Source: Pseudomonadota bacterium (lineage in GTDB: Bacteria > Pseudomonadota > Alphaproteobacteria > Acetobacterales > Acetobacteraceae). From it: a DNA stretch of 64,000 bases. A program made the position numbers and the translations under genes. Numbering within the stretch: position 1 is the first letter of the stretch; every line of letters starts with the position of its first letter. Below are positions 24,580 through 34,112 of the stretch, one piece after another. The notes beneath the pieces were generated by a model. That model searched no databases. It saw only the letters and a list, made by a program, of their open reading frames with translations, and was not told where the DNA came from. The stretch is taken from the NCBI GenBank assembly GCA_021845595.1, contig JAJZVV010000004.1, positions 1-64,000 on the forward strand, in the 5' to 3' direction.

Positions 24580-25683
24580 GTGTCGGTGACGGCGCCGGTT
24601 CTGGCCCCGCGCCTGCGGCGCCCGGCGGCAGGGGAATTCCCCGCCCAGGGGTTCTCCGACCAGGGGATCTCCGCCCAGGGGGTCCCCGCCCAGGGGGGCC
24701 CCGCCCGGAACGGACCGGCCGGACCGCGCGCCGCCGCATGGTCGGTGGCGATCACCGCGCTGGCGGTCGGCGGTGCCGCGCTGGCCGTGGTCTCCACCGG
24801 CAGCACCCTGGCCAGCGTCGCGACGGTGTGGCCCGCGCTCTGGATCCTGCCGGGGCTGATAGCGCTGCATCTCACGCAACTATTCCTCGCCGGGCTCGGC
24901 TGGCGCAGCCTGTTCGGGCCGGCGCGGCCGGGGCTCGGGGTGTTCTACCGGCTGCGGGTGATCCGCGAAGGGATCGATTCGCTGCTGCCGGTGGCCCAGA
25001 TCGGCGGCGAGATCGTCGGCGCCCGGCTGCTGGCGCGCCACCGGGTCCCGGCCGGCGAGGCCGGGGCCAGCGTCATCATCGACGTGACCATCGAATTCCT
25101 CACCCAGATCCTGTTCCTTCTCGCCGGCCTCGCGGCCCTGGCTTGGCGCTCGCACCAGGCGGCCTGGGGGATCGCGCTCGAGGCCACGCTCGCCCTCGCC
25201 ATCGCGGCGGCGCTGCTCCTCGCCCAGCGCGTCGGCCTGCTGCGCCTGCTCGACGCGCTGCTGCAGCGGATCGCCCTGCGCTGGCCGGCCCTGGCCGCAG
25301 CCGCGCCGGGCGGCCTGCACGCCGCCGCGGTCGGGTTTTATCGCCGCCGCGCGGGCATTCGCGGCTGCGTCGGGCTGCACGTGATCGCCTGGGCGCTCGG
25401 CACGATCGAGACCTGGGCCGTGCTGCACGCGCTGGGTGTGCCCGTCAGCCCGGTCCAGGCGCTGGTGGTCGAGAGCCTCGGCATGGCCGCGCGCAGCGCC
25501 GGGTTCGCGATTCCGGCGGCGCTCGGGGTGCAGGAGGGCGGCTTCGTGCTGGCAGCGGTGGCGGCCGGCGTCGCCGCGTCGGCGGGCCTGCCGCTGGTGC
25601 TGCTGAAGCGCGCGCGGGAAGTGTGCGTCGGCCTGATCGGCATCGGCCTGTGGCGCATCCGCCTCCGGTCCGCGCCGGCGTGA
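24580..25683 (+). CDS. HpnL-like integral membrane protein
   Basis: A 367-residue membrane protein of the lysylphosphatidylglycerol-synthetase transmembrane-region superfamily. About eight hydrophobic segments begin near residue 52, with the conserved pattern REGIDSLLPVAQIGGE and AARSAGFAIPAALGVQEGG. In hopanoid loci this type is called HpnL and sits next to HpnI, as here (GTGA overlap). It may move or flip a hopanoid or lipid intermediate, but this is unproven. The first 50 residues are low-complexity, with five PAQG-like repeats encoded by 15-bp tandem units. The GTG start at 24580 is uncertain and the true start could lie nearer the first helix. Confidence 0.72.
   Translation: MSVTAPVLAPRLRRPAAGEFPAQGFSDQGISAQGVPAQGGPARNGPAGPRAAAWSVAITALAVGGAALAVVSTGSTLASVATVWPALWILPGLIALHLTQLFLAGLGWRSLFGPARPGLGVFYRLRVIREGIDSLLPVAQIGGEIVGARLLARHRVPAGEAGASVIIDVTIEFLTQILFLLAGLAALAWRSHQAAWGIALEATLALAIAAALLLAQRVGLLRLLDALLQRIALRWPALAAAAPGGLHAAAVGFYRRRAGIRGCVGLHVIAWALGTIETWAVLHALGVPVSPVQALVVESLGMAARSAGFAIPAALGVQEGGFVLAAVAAGVAASAGLPLVLLKRAREVCVGLIGIGLWRIRLRSAPA
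24640..24712. repeat. 15-bp tandem repeat at the 5' end of the hpnL-like gene
   Basis: Four to five imperfect 15-bp units of the form TCCCCGCCCAGGGG-plus-one encode the repeated F/I/V-xAQG motif. Each unit is itself nearly palindromic (CCCC...GGGG), and the G-runs lie on the coding strand. Confidence 0.75.
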
Positions 25684-26870
25684 GCTACGGCGCAGCCGTT
25701 CTGGACGGCGTCGAGTGGGCCGTGGCGCTGGCGTGGGCCTGCGGCATGCTGGCCGTCATGGCCGGCATGGTGGCCGTGCATCGTTTCGCCGCCAGACCGG
25801 CCGAGGCGCCGGCCGGCCGCCCGCCGGTGACGGTGCTCAAGCCGCTCTGCGGCGACGAGCCGCGGCTCGACGAGGCGCTGGCCTCGGTTTGCCGGCAGGC
25901 CTATCCGGCGTTCCAGATCGTCTTCGGCGTCCATGACGCGGCAGATCCGGCACTGCACGCGGTGCGCCGGCTGCAGGCGCGCTTCCCGGACTGCGACATC
26001 GCCATCGCCGTCAACCCCGCGATGCACGGCCAGAACCGCAAGATCTGCAACCTCATCAACATGCTGTCGTGGGCGAAGCACGATGTGCTGGTATGTTCGG
26101 ACAGCGACCTGCACCTGCCGCCCGACTATCTGGACCGGCTCGTCGCCGCCCTGGAGGTGCCGGGGACCGGCCTGGTGACGACGCTCTGCGTCGGGTTGCC
26201 GACGGCGCCGGGGCTCGGGGCGCGGCTCGGCGCGATGCAGATCAGCTATCTGTTCCTGCCCGGGGCGCTGTTGGGCCGGGCGCTGGGGCGGCAGGACTGC
26301 CTCGGCACCACGATGGCGCTGCGGCGCGAGACCCTGGCGCGCGCTGGTGGCCTGCATGCCCTGGTACGGCATCTCGCCGACGACAACGTGCTGGGCCAGC
26401 TCGTTCGCCGCCTCGGCCTCTCGGTCGGCTTCGCCGATACGGTGCCGGCGACGGCGGTGCCGGAGCCATCGCTCGCCCGGATCTGGAGCCACGAGCTGCG
26501 CTGGGCGCGCACCATCCGCGCGCTGGAGCCGCTCGGCTTCGCCGCCTCGGCGCTGCAGTTCCCCGTGTTCTGGGCCATGCTCGCCGGCATCGTGAGCGGC
26601 GGATCGGGCTGGTCGGCCGGCCTGCTCGCCGCCGCCCTGGCGCTGCGCGCGGTCGCGGCGCGGAGCATCGGTCGGACGCTGATGCGCCACCGCGGCGCGC
26701 CGGTGACCCCCGCGCCGATCTGGCTGATGCCGCTGCGCGAACTGCTCTCCGTCGCCGAGATCGCCGCGAGCTTCCTCGGCGGGCGGGTGAACTGGCGCGG
26801 GCACGCGCTGTTCGCCGACCGCGGCCCGGCCCCGGCTTCGGTGCCGTACCTGGACGAGGCGGCCGACTGA
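25680..26870 (+). CDS. hpnI: HpnI-like glycosyltransferase (GT2/GT21 family)
   Basis: A 396-residue membrane glycosyltransferase of the ceramide-glucosyltransferase type. It has an N-terminal helix, VTVLKPLCGDEPRLDEAL, the metal-binding SDSDL motif, an acceptor-site LADDN, HELRW at residues 271-275 (the QxxRW-like motif), and C-terminal helices. HpnI proteins transfer N-acetylglucosamine to bacteriohopanetetrol. The family also contains ceramide glucosyltransferases, so the lipid acceptor is not certain. GTG start overlaps the hpnL-like stop (GTGA), fixing the start. No HpnJ or HpnK is nearby. Confidence 0.78.
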   Translation: MSYGAAVLDGVEWAVALAWACGMLAVMAGMVAVHRFAARPAEAPAGRPPVTVLKPLCGDEPRLDEALASVCRQAYPAFQIVFGVHDAADPALHAVRRLQARFPDCDIAIAVNPAMHGQNRKICNLINMLSWAKHDVLVCSDSDLHLPPDYLDRLVAALEVPGTGLVTTLCVGLPTAPGLGARLGAMQISYLFLPGALLGRALGRQDCLGTTMALRRETLARAGGLHALVRHLADDNVLGQLVRRLGLSVGFADTVPATAVPEPSLARIWSHELRWARTIRALEPLGFAASALQFPVFWAMLAGIVSGGSGWSAGLLAAALALRAVAARSIGRTLMRHRGAPVTPAPIWLMPLRELLSVAEIAASFLGGRVNWRGHALFADRGPAPASVPYLDEAAD

Positions 26871-26917
26871 CGGGCCGCCCGAACCGTTGTCGTGCGCGCG
26901 GCTTCGCCCGGTTGGGA

Positions 26918-27667
26918 TCAAGGCAAGCTTCCCGCGTGTCGCCAGACGATGTCGCCCTGGCGCGGGCCGCCGGCTATCGGCTCCAGCGTGATGCCGTCTT
27001 TGGCGACCGCGTGCGGGATGTAGCCGAGATCGAGGAGGCGTGCCCACAACGTCTCCGGAACCGCCCCGGCCCGCTCGAGGAATTTGGCGTCGTGTTCGAG
27101 CAGGAGAACCGGGCGGAACCGTTCGAGCGACGCCAGGGCCCCGGCGATCAGGGCCGCCTCGTAGCCCTCGATGTCCGCCTTGATGAAGTCGAGACGGGCC
27201 AGGCCGCTGCCCGTGACCAGGTCATCCAGCGTGCTGACCACGACGGGTTCGAGGGCGGACCGCGTATCGGTTCCGGCCGCCGCCGCCGCGCGGATGTGGG
27301 CGAGACCATAGCCCATGTCGCCGCGCCGTTTGATCGGCGTGCTCAGGAGCGCGGCGCAAGGCGTGGCCCCCAGAGCGCTCGCGAAAACGGTGACGTTGCG
27401 GACGCCCCGCAGCCAGAGCGCGGTGCGCAGGACGGTCCGGGCGTAGCCGCTCGGCTCGACCGCGATCACCAGCCCGCCCGGCACCAGGCCCGCGAGCAGC
27501 CGGGTGAACTGCCCGCCATGGGCGCCGACATCGATGACGACCGCGTCTTTCGGGATCAGAGGCGCGAGGACACGGCGCCACGCACCGTGATCCTGCCGGG
27601 TGACGCTTTTCCAGAGATGGGTCAGCCAGCCGACGCTCACACGGAATCGATAGAACTCCGTCGCCAT
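26918..27667 (-). CDS. FkbM family methyltransferase
   Basis: A 249-residue SAM-dependent methyltransferase of the FkbM family: motif I VIDVGAHGG near residue 44, acidic AVEPS after strand 2, and FIKADIEGYE, the family's conserved KxDIEG segment. These enzymes O-methylate sugars, lipids or natural products. The convergent hpnI-like gene suggests a glycolipid target but does not prove it. ATG at 27667 has GGAGG eight bases upstream. The longer frame adds 21 residues without support. Confidence 0.85.
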   Translation of the reverse strand: MATEFYRFRVSVGWLTHLWKSVTRQDHGAWRRVLAPLIPKDAVVIDVGAHGGQFTRLLAGLVPGGLVIAVEPSGYARTVLRTALWLRGVRNVTVFASALGATPCAALLSTPIKRRGDMGYGLAHIRAAAAAGTDTRSALEPVVVSTLDDLVTGSGLARLDFIKADIEGYEAALIAGALASLERFRPVLLLEHDAKFLERAGAVPETLWARLLDLGYIPHAVAKDGITLEPIAGGPRQGDIVWRHAGSLP

Positions 27668-28001
27668 CCTCGAGACCTCCGAACCGGCACCCCACCGCTG
27701 CCAGGCGGGGGCGTCCTCGCCGCGCAACAATCCCCCCGTGAGGCACTACCGGACCACGCGGCGGATTGACAGAGCGGCCGCGGCGGGCCATCTAGCCGTC
27801 GTCGCATCCTGCGATCATCGTTGCTCCAGACGCGTGAAGGGACCGGCGCTCAGCCGTTAGTCCCGCCTGTCGAGCCTCCGATCCATTCCGCTCAAGGCGC
27901 CCGGCCCACGCAGGCGCCCCGTTATCACTTCCCCGCGGCACGCGCCCATGGCGCCGTGCCGGCGTGGCCGCGCGGCCGGACGCCGCCAGGACCCCATAGA
28001 C
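27668..28001. other. 334-bp divergent intergenic region
   Basis: No gene is seen between the FkbM gene and the RNA helicase. TTGACA at 27766-27771 with CATCTA 17 bases on is a weak candidate promoter for the helicase, which would then have a long (about 200-base) leader, a feature common for cold-responsive DEAD-box genes. Confidence 0.4.
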
Positions 28002-29336
28002 GTGACCCAAACCGACACTACCCCTTTCCAGGCACTGGGCCTCGCCCTGCCGATCCTCCAGGCCGTTGCCGCCGAGGGCTATACCGAGCCGACGCCGATC
28101 CAGGCCAAGGCGATCCCGCCGGTGATGCAGGGCGCCGACCTGATCGGCATCGCCCAGACCGGCACCGGCAAGACCGCGGCCTTCGCCCTGCCGATCCTGC
28201 ATCGGCTCGCCGTCAGCCGCCGCGCCGCGCCGCGACGGGGCTGCCGCGTGCTGGTACTGAGCCCGACGCGCGAGCTGGCGAGCCAGATCGCCGACAGCTT
28301 CCGCACCTACGGCGCCCGGCTCGGCATCAACGTCGCCGTGATCTTCGGCGGCGTGAACCATGGCGGGCAGATCCGCACCATGGCCGGCGGCGTCGATGTG
28401 CTGGTGGCCTGCCCTGGCCGCCTGCTCGATCATCTCGCCGAGCGGACCGTGGATCTCGGCGCCGTCGAGACCTTCGTCCTCGATGAGGCCGATCAGATGC
28501 TCGATCTCGGCTTCATGCCCTCGATCCGCCGCATCGTGCGCGCGCTGCCGGCGGCGACGCAGAATCTGTTCTTCTCCGCCACCATGCCGCGGGAGATCCA
28601 CGCGCTGGCCAGCGAATTGCTGACCAACCCGGTCGAGGTCTCGGTGACCCCGCCGGCGGCGACGGCCGAGCGCGTGGCGCAGCAGGTGCTGTTCGTCGAG
28701 CAGGCCCGCAAGCGCGCCCTGCTCGCCGAACTCTATGCCGACCAGGCGCTGAGCCGGACGCTGGTCTTCACCCGCACCAAGCACGGCGCCGACCGGCTGA
28801 CCCGCTATCTGGAGGATGCCGGCGTCCAGGCGGCGGCGATCCACGGCAACAAGAGCCAGGCGCAGCGCGAGCGCACGCTGGCCGCCTTCAAGAGCGGCCG
28901 GCTGCGCGCGCTGGTCGCCACCGACATCGCCTCGCGCGGCATCGATGTCGAGGCGGTGACGCATGTCATCAACTTCGAGATGCCCAACGTGGCCGAGAGC
29001 TACGTCCATCGCATCGGCCGCACGGCGCGCGCCGGCGCCGCGGGCGGGGCGATCAGCCTGGTCAGCGACGAGGAGCGGGTGCTGCTGCGCGACATCCAGA
29101 AGCTGACGCGCCAGACCATCCCCAGCTTCGACCGCCGCAACGACCGCGTTCTCGCCGCGGTGCAGGCCGCCGATGCCGTCGCCGAACGCGCCGCGCCGCC
29201 ACCGGCGCGGACCGAGGAACCGGCCGCCCCACGCCGGACCGACCGCCATCACGCCGCCCCGGGCGCCACGCCGGGCGACCGCAAGCGCCGCCCACAGCGC
29301 CGCCGCTTCGGCCAGCGCCGGCAAGCGCAGGGCTGA
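28002..29336 (+). CDS. DEAD-box ATP-dependent RNA helicase (RhlE-like)
   Basis: A 444-residue DEAD-box helicase with every core motif: Q motif (GYTEPTPIQ), motif I AQTGTGKT, Ia PTRELASQ, II DEAD, III SAT, IV-V ATDIASRGIDV and VI HRIGRTARAG. A basic, low-complexity tail rich in Arg, Ala and Pro ends in RRRFGQRR, typical of RNA-binding extensions in the RhlE/CsdA group. The GTG at 28002 with AGGA upstream gives the usual start; the ATG at 27948 is less likely. Probable roles are ribosome assembly or RNA decay at low temperature. Confidence 0.9.
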   Translation: MTQTDTTPFQALGLALPILQAVAAEGYTEPTPIQAKAIPPVMQGADLIGIAQTGTGKTAAFALPILHRLAVSRRAAPRRGCRVLVLSPTRELASQIADSFRTYGARLGINVAVIFGGVNHGGQIRTMAGGVDVLVACPGRLLDHLAERTVDLGAVETFVLDEADQMLDLGFMPSIRRIVRALPAATQNLFFSATMPREIHALASELLTNPVEVSVTPPAATAERVAQQVLFVEQARKRALLAELYADQALSRTLVFTRTKHGADRLTRYLEDAGVQAAAIHGNKSQAQRERTLAAFKSGRLRALVATDIASRGIDVEAVTHVINFEMPNVAESYVHRIGRTARAGAAGGAISLVSDEERVLLRDIQKLTRQTIPSFDRRNDRVLAAVQAADAVAERAAPPPARTEEPAAPRRTDRHHAAPGATPGDRKRRPQRRRFGQRRQAQG

Positions 29337-29354
29337 ACCCGCGGACCGCAACCG

Positions 29355-29383
29355 CCCCCGCCGCCCCGAGAGGGCGGCGGGGG
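29355..29383 (+). terminator. Hairpin after the RNA helicase
   Basis: A perfect 12-bp GC stem (29355-29366 and 29372-29383) with a five-base loop sits 18 bases past the helicase stop. No long U-tract follows, as is usual at this GC content. It would also separate the helicase transcript from the restriction-modification gene. Confidence 0.6.
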
Positions 29384-29466
29384 GGTAGGGTAAAGGTTGG
29401 CTGACGAGGGGATTTCCGCCGCCGCCCCATCGCCAAGCCGTGATTCCCCCGGCTAGGCTCGTGCCT

Positions 29467-32328
29467 ATGACGCCCGAGCAGTTCATCGCCAAATGGCAGG
29501 CCAACACCCGCAGCGAGACCGCCGCGTCCAAGGAGCATTTTCTCGATCTCTGCGCCCTGCTCGGCGTAGAGACACCGAATTCCGATCCGGGCGGCGTGGC
29601 CTACGCTTTTGAAAAGGGCGTGCGGAAGGCGGCGGGCGGGTCCGGCTGGGCGGATGTGTGGAAGCGCGGCTGCTTCGGGTGGGAATACAAATCCCGCGGC
29701 CACAACCTCGACGCGGCGCACAACCAGTTGCTGCATTATGCCGGCGCGCTGGAAAACCCGCCGCTGCTGATCACGTCCGATATGGAGCGGATCGTCATCC
29801 GCACCAACTGGACGAACACCGTCACCGAACGGCACGAATTCGCCCTCGCCGATCTGCGGGATGCGATGGTGCGTGCGCGCCTCGCCACCTGTTGGACCAA
29901 CCCCGATCACTGGCGCCCGGGCATCACGCGCCAGGGGCTCACCGAGAAGGCGGCCGGCGAGTTCGCCGAACTGGCGACGCGGCTGCGCGCGCGGGGGCAC
30001 GATCCGCACGCGGTGGCGCATTTCGTCAACCGGCTCGTCTTCTGCCTGTTCGCCGACGATGTCGGCCTGCTGCCCGCTGGCCTGTTCGAGAAGATGCTGG
30101 CTGCGGCGAGGCGCACGCCCGAGGTATTCCCGCGCGACGCGCGGGCGCTGTTCGGCGCGATGGCGAAGCGTGGCGGCCGGGTAGGGTTCGAGCCGGTCGA
30201 ATGGTTCAATGGCGGCCTGTTCGATGACGACAGCGTGCTGCCGCTGGCGGCGGAGGACATCGCCCTGCTGGAGCGCGCCGCCGCGCTAGATTGGGCGGAA
30301 ATCGACCCTTCGATCCTCGGCACGCTGTTCGAGCGTGGCCTGGACCCGGACAAGCGCAGCCAACTCGGCGCGCATTACACCGACCGCGAGAAGATCGAAA
30401 AACTGATCGATCCGGTGATCCGGCGCCCGCTGCTGGCCGAGTGGCAGGCGGTCAGGGAACGCATCGCTGCGGCGCGGGCGAAGACGGCGACGCCGCGCCG
30501 GGTGCGCAGGGCCGAGGAGGAACCCGGCCGGGCGGAGCTGCGTGACTTCCTGGACCGGCTGCGCGCTTTCCGCGTCCTGGACCCTGCCTGCGGCTCCGGC
30601 AATTTTCTCTATCTCGCCCTGCGCGCGCTGAGGGATGTCGAGCATCAGGCGATGGTCGAGGCGGAGGCGCTCGGCCTGCAGCGGGAGTTTCACCAGGTCG
30701 GGCCGGAATGCGTGCTCGGCATCGAGATCAACCCGTACGCGGCCGAGCTGGCGCGCGTTTCGGTATGGATCGGCCACATCCAATGGGCGCGACGCCACGG
30801 CGTGCCACCGCCGTCGGATCCGGTGCTGCGCACGCTGGAGACGATCGCGTGCCGCGACGCGGTGCTGGCGCCGAATGGCGAGGCGGCGGAGTGGCCGAAG
30901 GCGGATGCGATCGTCGGCAATCCGCCGTTCCTTGGCGGCAAGATGATGCGCCGCGTGCTCGGCGATGCGTATTGTGACCGGCTGTTCGCCGCCTATGCCG
31001 GCCGCGTGCCGGCGGAGGCCGACCTTGTCTGCTATTGGTTCGAGGCAGCGCGCGCCGCCCTGGAACGCGAGGACGTGGCCCGCGTCGGGCTGGTTGCAAC
31101 GAACAGCATCCGCGGCGGCGCGAACCGCGTCGTGCTCGACCGTATCGAGCGCGCTGGCGTCATCACCGAAGCCTGGAGCGACGAAGCCTGGACGGTGGAA
31201 GGCGCGGCCGTGCGCGTCTCGCTGGTCTGCTTCACCACGGCGGCGCTCGCCGGGCCACGGCGGCTGGATGGCGCCCTCGTCGAGCGGATCCACGCCGACC
31301 TCACCGGCGCCGACGGCCTCGACCTGACGCGGGCCGAGGTGCTGGCCGAGAACCGTGGCGGGGCCTTCATGGGCGACACCAAGGGCGGGGCCTTCGACGT
31401 GCCGGGGGATATGGCCCGCTCTTGGCTCGCGCTGCCGAGCAACGCGAGCGGGCGCCCGAATGCGGACGTGCTGCGGCCATGGGCGAACGGCATGGACGTG
31501 ACGCGCCGACCCTCGGACACGTGGATCATCGACTTCGGCTGGACGATGACCGAGGCGGAGGCCGCGTTCTATGCCGCGCCCTTCGCGCACGCGGCAACGA
31601 ATGTCCGCCCCGTGCGCGAGACCAACCGTCGCGAAGCCTATGCCCGCAACTGGTGGCGCCATGTCGAGCCGCGGCCGGGGATGCACCAAGCTCTTTCCGG
31701 ACTACGCCGCTTCATCGTCACGCCTACCGTGGCAAAGCATCGGCTGTTCGTCTGGATGGCCCACCCGGCCCTGCCCGACCACCAACTCATTGCCATCGCC
31801 CGCGACGACGACACGACCTTCGGCGTCCTGCACAGCCGCTTTCACGAACTCTGGGCGCTGCGGCTCGGGTCATGGCTGGGGGTGGGCAACGATCCCCGCT
31901 ACACGCCGAGCACCACCTTCGAGACCTTCCCGTTCCCGCCCGGCCTCACGCCGGACCTGCCGGCGGCCGCCTATGCCGATGACGGGCACGCGCGCGCCAT
32001 TGCCGCAGCGGCGCGCGCGCTGGTCGAGGCGCGGGAGCGCTGGCTGAACCCGCCGGACCTCGCCCGGCGCGAGCCGGAGGTGGTGCCCGGCTTCCCGGAC
32101 CGGATCCTGCCGCGCGACGCGGCGGCGGCCGCGACGCTGAGGAACCGCACCCTGACGAAGCTCTACAACACGCGCGGTACGCCGGAAGGCGCGTGGCTGG
32201 ACAATCTGCACGCCAGCCTGGACGCGGCCGTCGCCGCCGCCTACGGCTGGCCCGCCGATCTGGCCGAGGACGACATCCTGCGCCGGCTGCTGGCGCTCAA
32301 TCAGACGCGCGCGGCGGCGCGCCCCTGA
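29467..32328 (+). CDS. MmeI-like type IIL restriction-modification protein
   Basis: A 953-residue single-chain enzyme of the MmeI family, in which one polypeptide methylates adenine on one strand of its site and cuts about 20 bases away. Nuclease motif D63-x9-E73-Y-K75 matches the MmeI D-x9-ExK arrangement. A helical linker follows, then N6-adenine methyltransferase motif I DPACGSGNF at about 372 and motif IV NPPF at 485, then a C-terminal target-recognition domain (about 620-870). All catalytic residues look intact. ATG at 29467 (MTPEQFIAKW) is the family's usual start; a GTG at 29440 is also in frame. No partner restriction or methylase gene is adjacent, as expected for this class. Confidence 0.9.
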   Translation: MTPEQFIAKWQANTRSETAASKEHFLDLCALLGVETPNSDPGGVAYAFEKGVRKAAGGSGWADVWKRGCFGWEYKSRGHNLDAAHNQLLHYAGALENPPLLITSDMERIVIRTNWTNTVTERHEFALADLRDAMVRARLATCWTNPDHWRPGITRQGLTEKAAGEFAELATRLRARGHDPHAVAHFVNRLVFCLFADDVGLLPAGLFEKMLAAARRTPEVFPRDARALFGAMAKRGGRVGFEPVEWFNGGLFDDDSVLPLAAEDIALLERAAALDWAEIDPSILGTLFERGLDPDKRSQLGAHYTDREKIEKLIDPVIRRPLLAEWQAVRERIAAARAKTATPRRVRRAEEEPGRAELRDFLDRLRAFRVLDPACGSGNFLYLALRALRDVEHQAMVEAEALGLQREFHQVGPECVLGIEINPYAAELARVSVWIGHIQWARRHGVPPPSDPVLRTLETIACRDAVLAPNGEAAEWPKADAIVGNPPFLGGKMMRRVLGDAYCDRLFAAYAGRVPAEADLVCYWFEAARAALEREDVARVGLVATNSIRGGANRVVLDRIERAGVITEAWSDEAWTVEGAAVRVSLVCFTTAALAGPRRLDGALVERIHADLTGADGLDLTRAEVLAENRGGAFMGDTKGGAFDVPGDMARSWLALPSNASGRPNADVLRPWANGMDVTRRPSDTWIIDFGWTMTEAEAAFYAAPFAHAATNVRPVRETNRREAYARNWWRHVEPRPGMHQALSGLRRFIVTPTVAKHRLFVWMAHPALPDHQLIAIARDDDTTFGVLHSRFHELWALRLGSWLGVGNDPRYTPSTTFETFPFPPGLTPDLPAAAYADDGHARAIAAAARALVEARERWLNPPDLARREPEVVPGFPDRILPRDAAAAATLRNRTLTKLYNTRGTPEGAWLDNLHASLDAAVAAAYGWPADLAEDDILRRLLALNQTRAAARP

Positions 32329-32341
32329 GACCGGCTCACCC

Positions 32342-33991
32342 CTACTCCGCCGGCGCCGCCGTGGCCGCCGCGCGCAACGCGAATTTCTGGATTTTTCCTG
32401 TGGAGGTTTTCGGCAGCGGGCCGAAGGTGACGTAGCGCGGGCATTTGTAGCGGGCCATGTTGGCGCGGCAGAATTCGATGATGTCCGCCTCGCTCACCGT
32501 GCCCTTCGCCGCCTCGTTGAGGGTCACGAAGGCGTGCGGCACCTCGCCCCATTTCTCGTCCGGGTGCGCCACCACCGCCGCCTCCATCACGCCGGGATGG
32601 CGATACAGCGTGTCCTCCACCTCGATGGAAGAGATGTTCTCGCCGCCGGAAATGATGATGTCCTTGGAGCGGTCCTTGATTTCCACATACCCGTCCGGGT
32701 GCAGCACGGCGAGATCGCCGGAGTGGAACCAGCCGCCGGCGAAGGCGGCTGCCGTCGCCTTCGGGTTTTTCAGGTAGCCCTTCATCACCGTGTTGCCGCG
32801 CATCATGATCTCGCCGATCGTGGCGGCGTCCGCCGGCACGCGCTGCATGGTCTCGGGGTTCAGCACCGACACCTCCTCCAGCATCGCGTGTTCCACGCCC
32901 TGGCGCGCCATGAACGCCGCCTTCTGCTCGATCGGCAGGTCCGCGACGCCCGGCTGCCAGGCGTTGATCGTCGCCGGGCCGTAGGTTTCGGTGAGGCCGT
33001 AGAGGTGGCGCACGTCGAAGCCCAGCGCCTCCATGCGTGAAATCACGGTCGAGGGCGGCGCGGCGCCGCCGGTCATGAAGCGGATGCGGCGCGACGGGGT
33101 GCGGCGGATCTCCTCCGGGGCGTGGATCAGCATCGTCATCACCACCGGCGCGCCGCACATATGCGTCACCCCCTCGCGCTCGATCAGGGGGAAGATCAGC
33201 GCCGGGTCGACGCGGCGCAGGCAGGCGTGCGCCGCCCCGGCCAGCGTCACCGCCCAGGTGTAGGTCCAGCCGTTGCAGTGGAACATCGGCAGGGTCCAGA
33301 GATAGACCGATTCCGGCGTCAGCCCGTATTCCAGCGCCATCGCCGTGGCGTTGAGATAGGCGCCGCGATGGTGCGTCACCACGCCCTTGGGGTCCGAGGT
33401 GGTGCCGGAAGTGTAGCCGAGCGCGATGGCGGACCATTCGTCGGCGATCAGGCGCAGCGGATGGGCGGGGTCGCCGCCGGCGAGGAAATCCTCGTAGGTG
33501 ATGGCGCCGACGCGCGGCCCGGGCGGGGCGAGCGCGTCCTCGATGTCGACCACCACCGGCTTCGTCTCCAGCGCCGCCAGCGCGGCGCCCATCACCGGGG
33601 CGAATTCGCGGTCCACCAGCACCACGCGCGCCTCGGAGTGGCGCAGCATGAAGGCGATCATCGCGGCATCGAGGCGGGTGTTGAGCGCGCACAGCACCGC
33701 GCCGGGGCCGGCGAGCGCGACGCCGTAATGCGCCTCCAGCATCGCCGGCGTGTTCGGCGCCATCACCGCCACCGTGTCGCCGCGCCCGACGCCGGCGCGC
33801 TCCAGCGCCGAGGCGAGCCGGCGGCAGCGTTCGAGCAGCTCAGCGTAGGTGACGCGGTGCTCGCCGTGGATGACGGCGGTGCGCGCGCCCCACAGCCGCG
33901 CCGTGCGCAGCAGGAAGGAGATCGGCGTCAGCGGCACGTGATTGGCCGGGTTGCGATCGAGGTCGCGGTCGTAGATCGTGCTGTCCGTCAT
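32342..33991 (-). CDS. Acyl-CoA synthetase / AMP-dependent ligase
   Basis: A 549-residue ANL-family ligase: P-loop ALGYTSGTTSDPKG near residue 188 (Ser where Gly is usual after TT), LYGLTETYGP, GWFHSGD, the DRSKDIIISGGENIS hinge, and catalytic Lys in STGKIQK close to the C terminus. It activates a carboxylic acid as acyl-AMP and then acyl-CoA. The pattern is that of medium- or long-chain FadD-like enzymes, but substrate cannot be read from sequence. ATG at 33991 has GGGGGAG upstream. It converges on the restriction gene with 13 bases between stops. Confidence 0.88.
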   Translation of the reverse strand: MTDSTIYDRDLDRNPANHVPLTPISFLLRTARLWGARTAVIHGEHRVTYAELLERCRRLASALERAGVGRGDTVAVMAPNTPAMLEAHYGVALAGPGAVLCALNTRLDAAMIAFMLRHSEARVVLVDREFAPVMGAALAALETKPVVVDIEDALAPPGPRVGAITYEDFLAGGDPAHPLRLIADEWSAIALGYTSGTTSDPKGVVTHHRGAYLNATAMALEYGLTPESVYLWTLPMFHCNGWTYTWAVTLAGAAHACLRRVDPALIFPLIEREGVTHMCGAPVVMTMLIHAPEEIRRTPSRRIRFMTGGAAPPSTVISRMEALGFDVRHLYGLTETYGPATINAWQPGVADLPIEQKAAFMARQGVEHAMLEEVSVLNPETMQRVPADAATIGEIMMRGNTVMKGYLKNPKATAAAFAGGWFHSGDLAVLHPDGYVEIKDRSKDIIISGGENISSIEVEDTLYRHPGVMEAAVVAHPDEKWGEVPHAFVTLNEAAKGTVSEADIIEFCRANMARYKCPRYVTFGPLPKTSTGKIQKFALRAAATAAPAE

Positions 33992-34112
33992 CGGCGTCTC
34001 CCCCAGCATCGGCGTCTCCCACGGCGCCGCCACGGGCGTCGCGCCGGTGCAGTCTATCGCGCCTCGGCACGCCGGCGAAACTGCCGTGCTGCCGCCATGA
34101 GGAAGCACCAGC

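Noticed and set aside
29467-32328. DISARM or BREX methylase (DrmMI/PglX-like)
   Set aside because: No partner genes adjoin it, and the D-x9-ExK nuclease motif in the same chain fits the MmeI family better.
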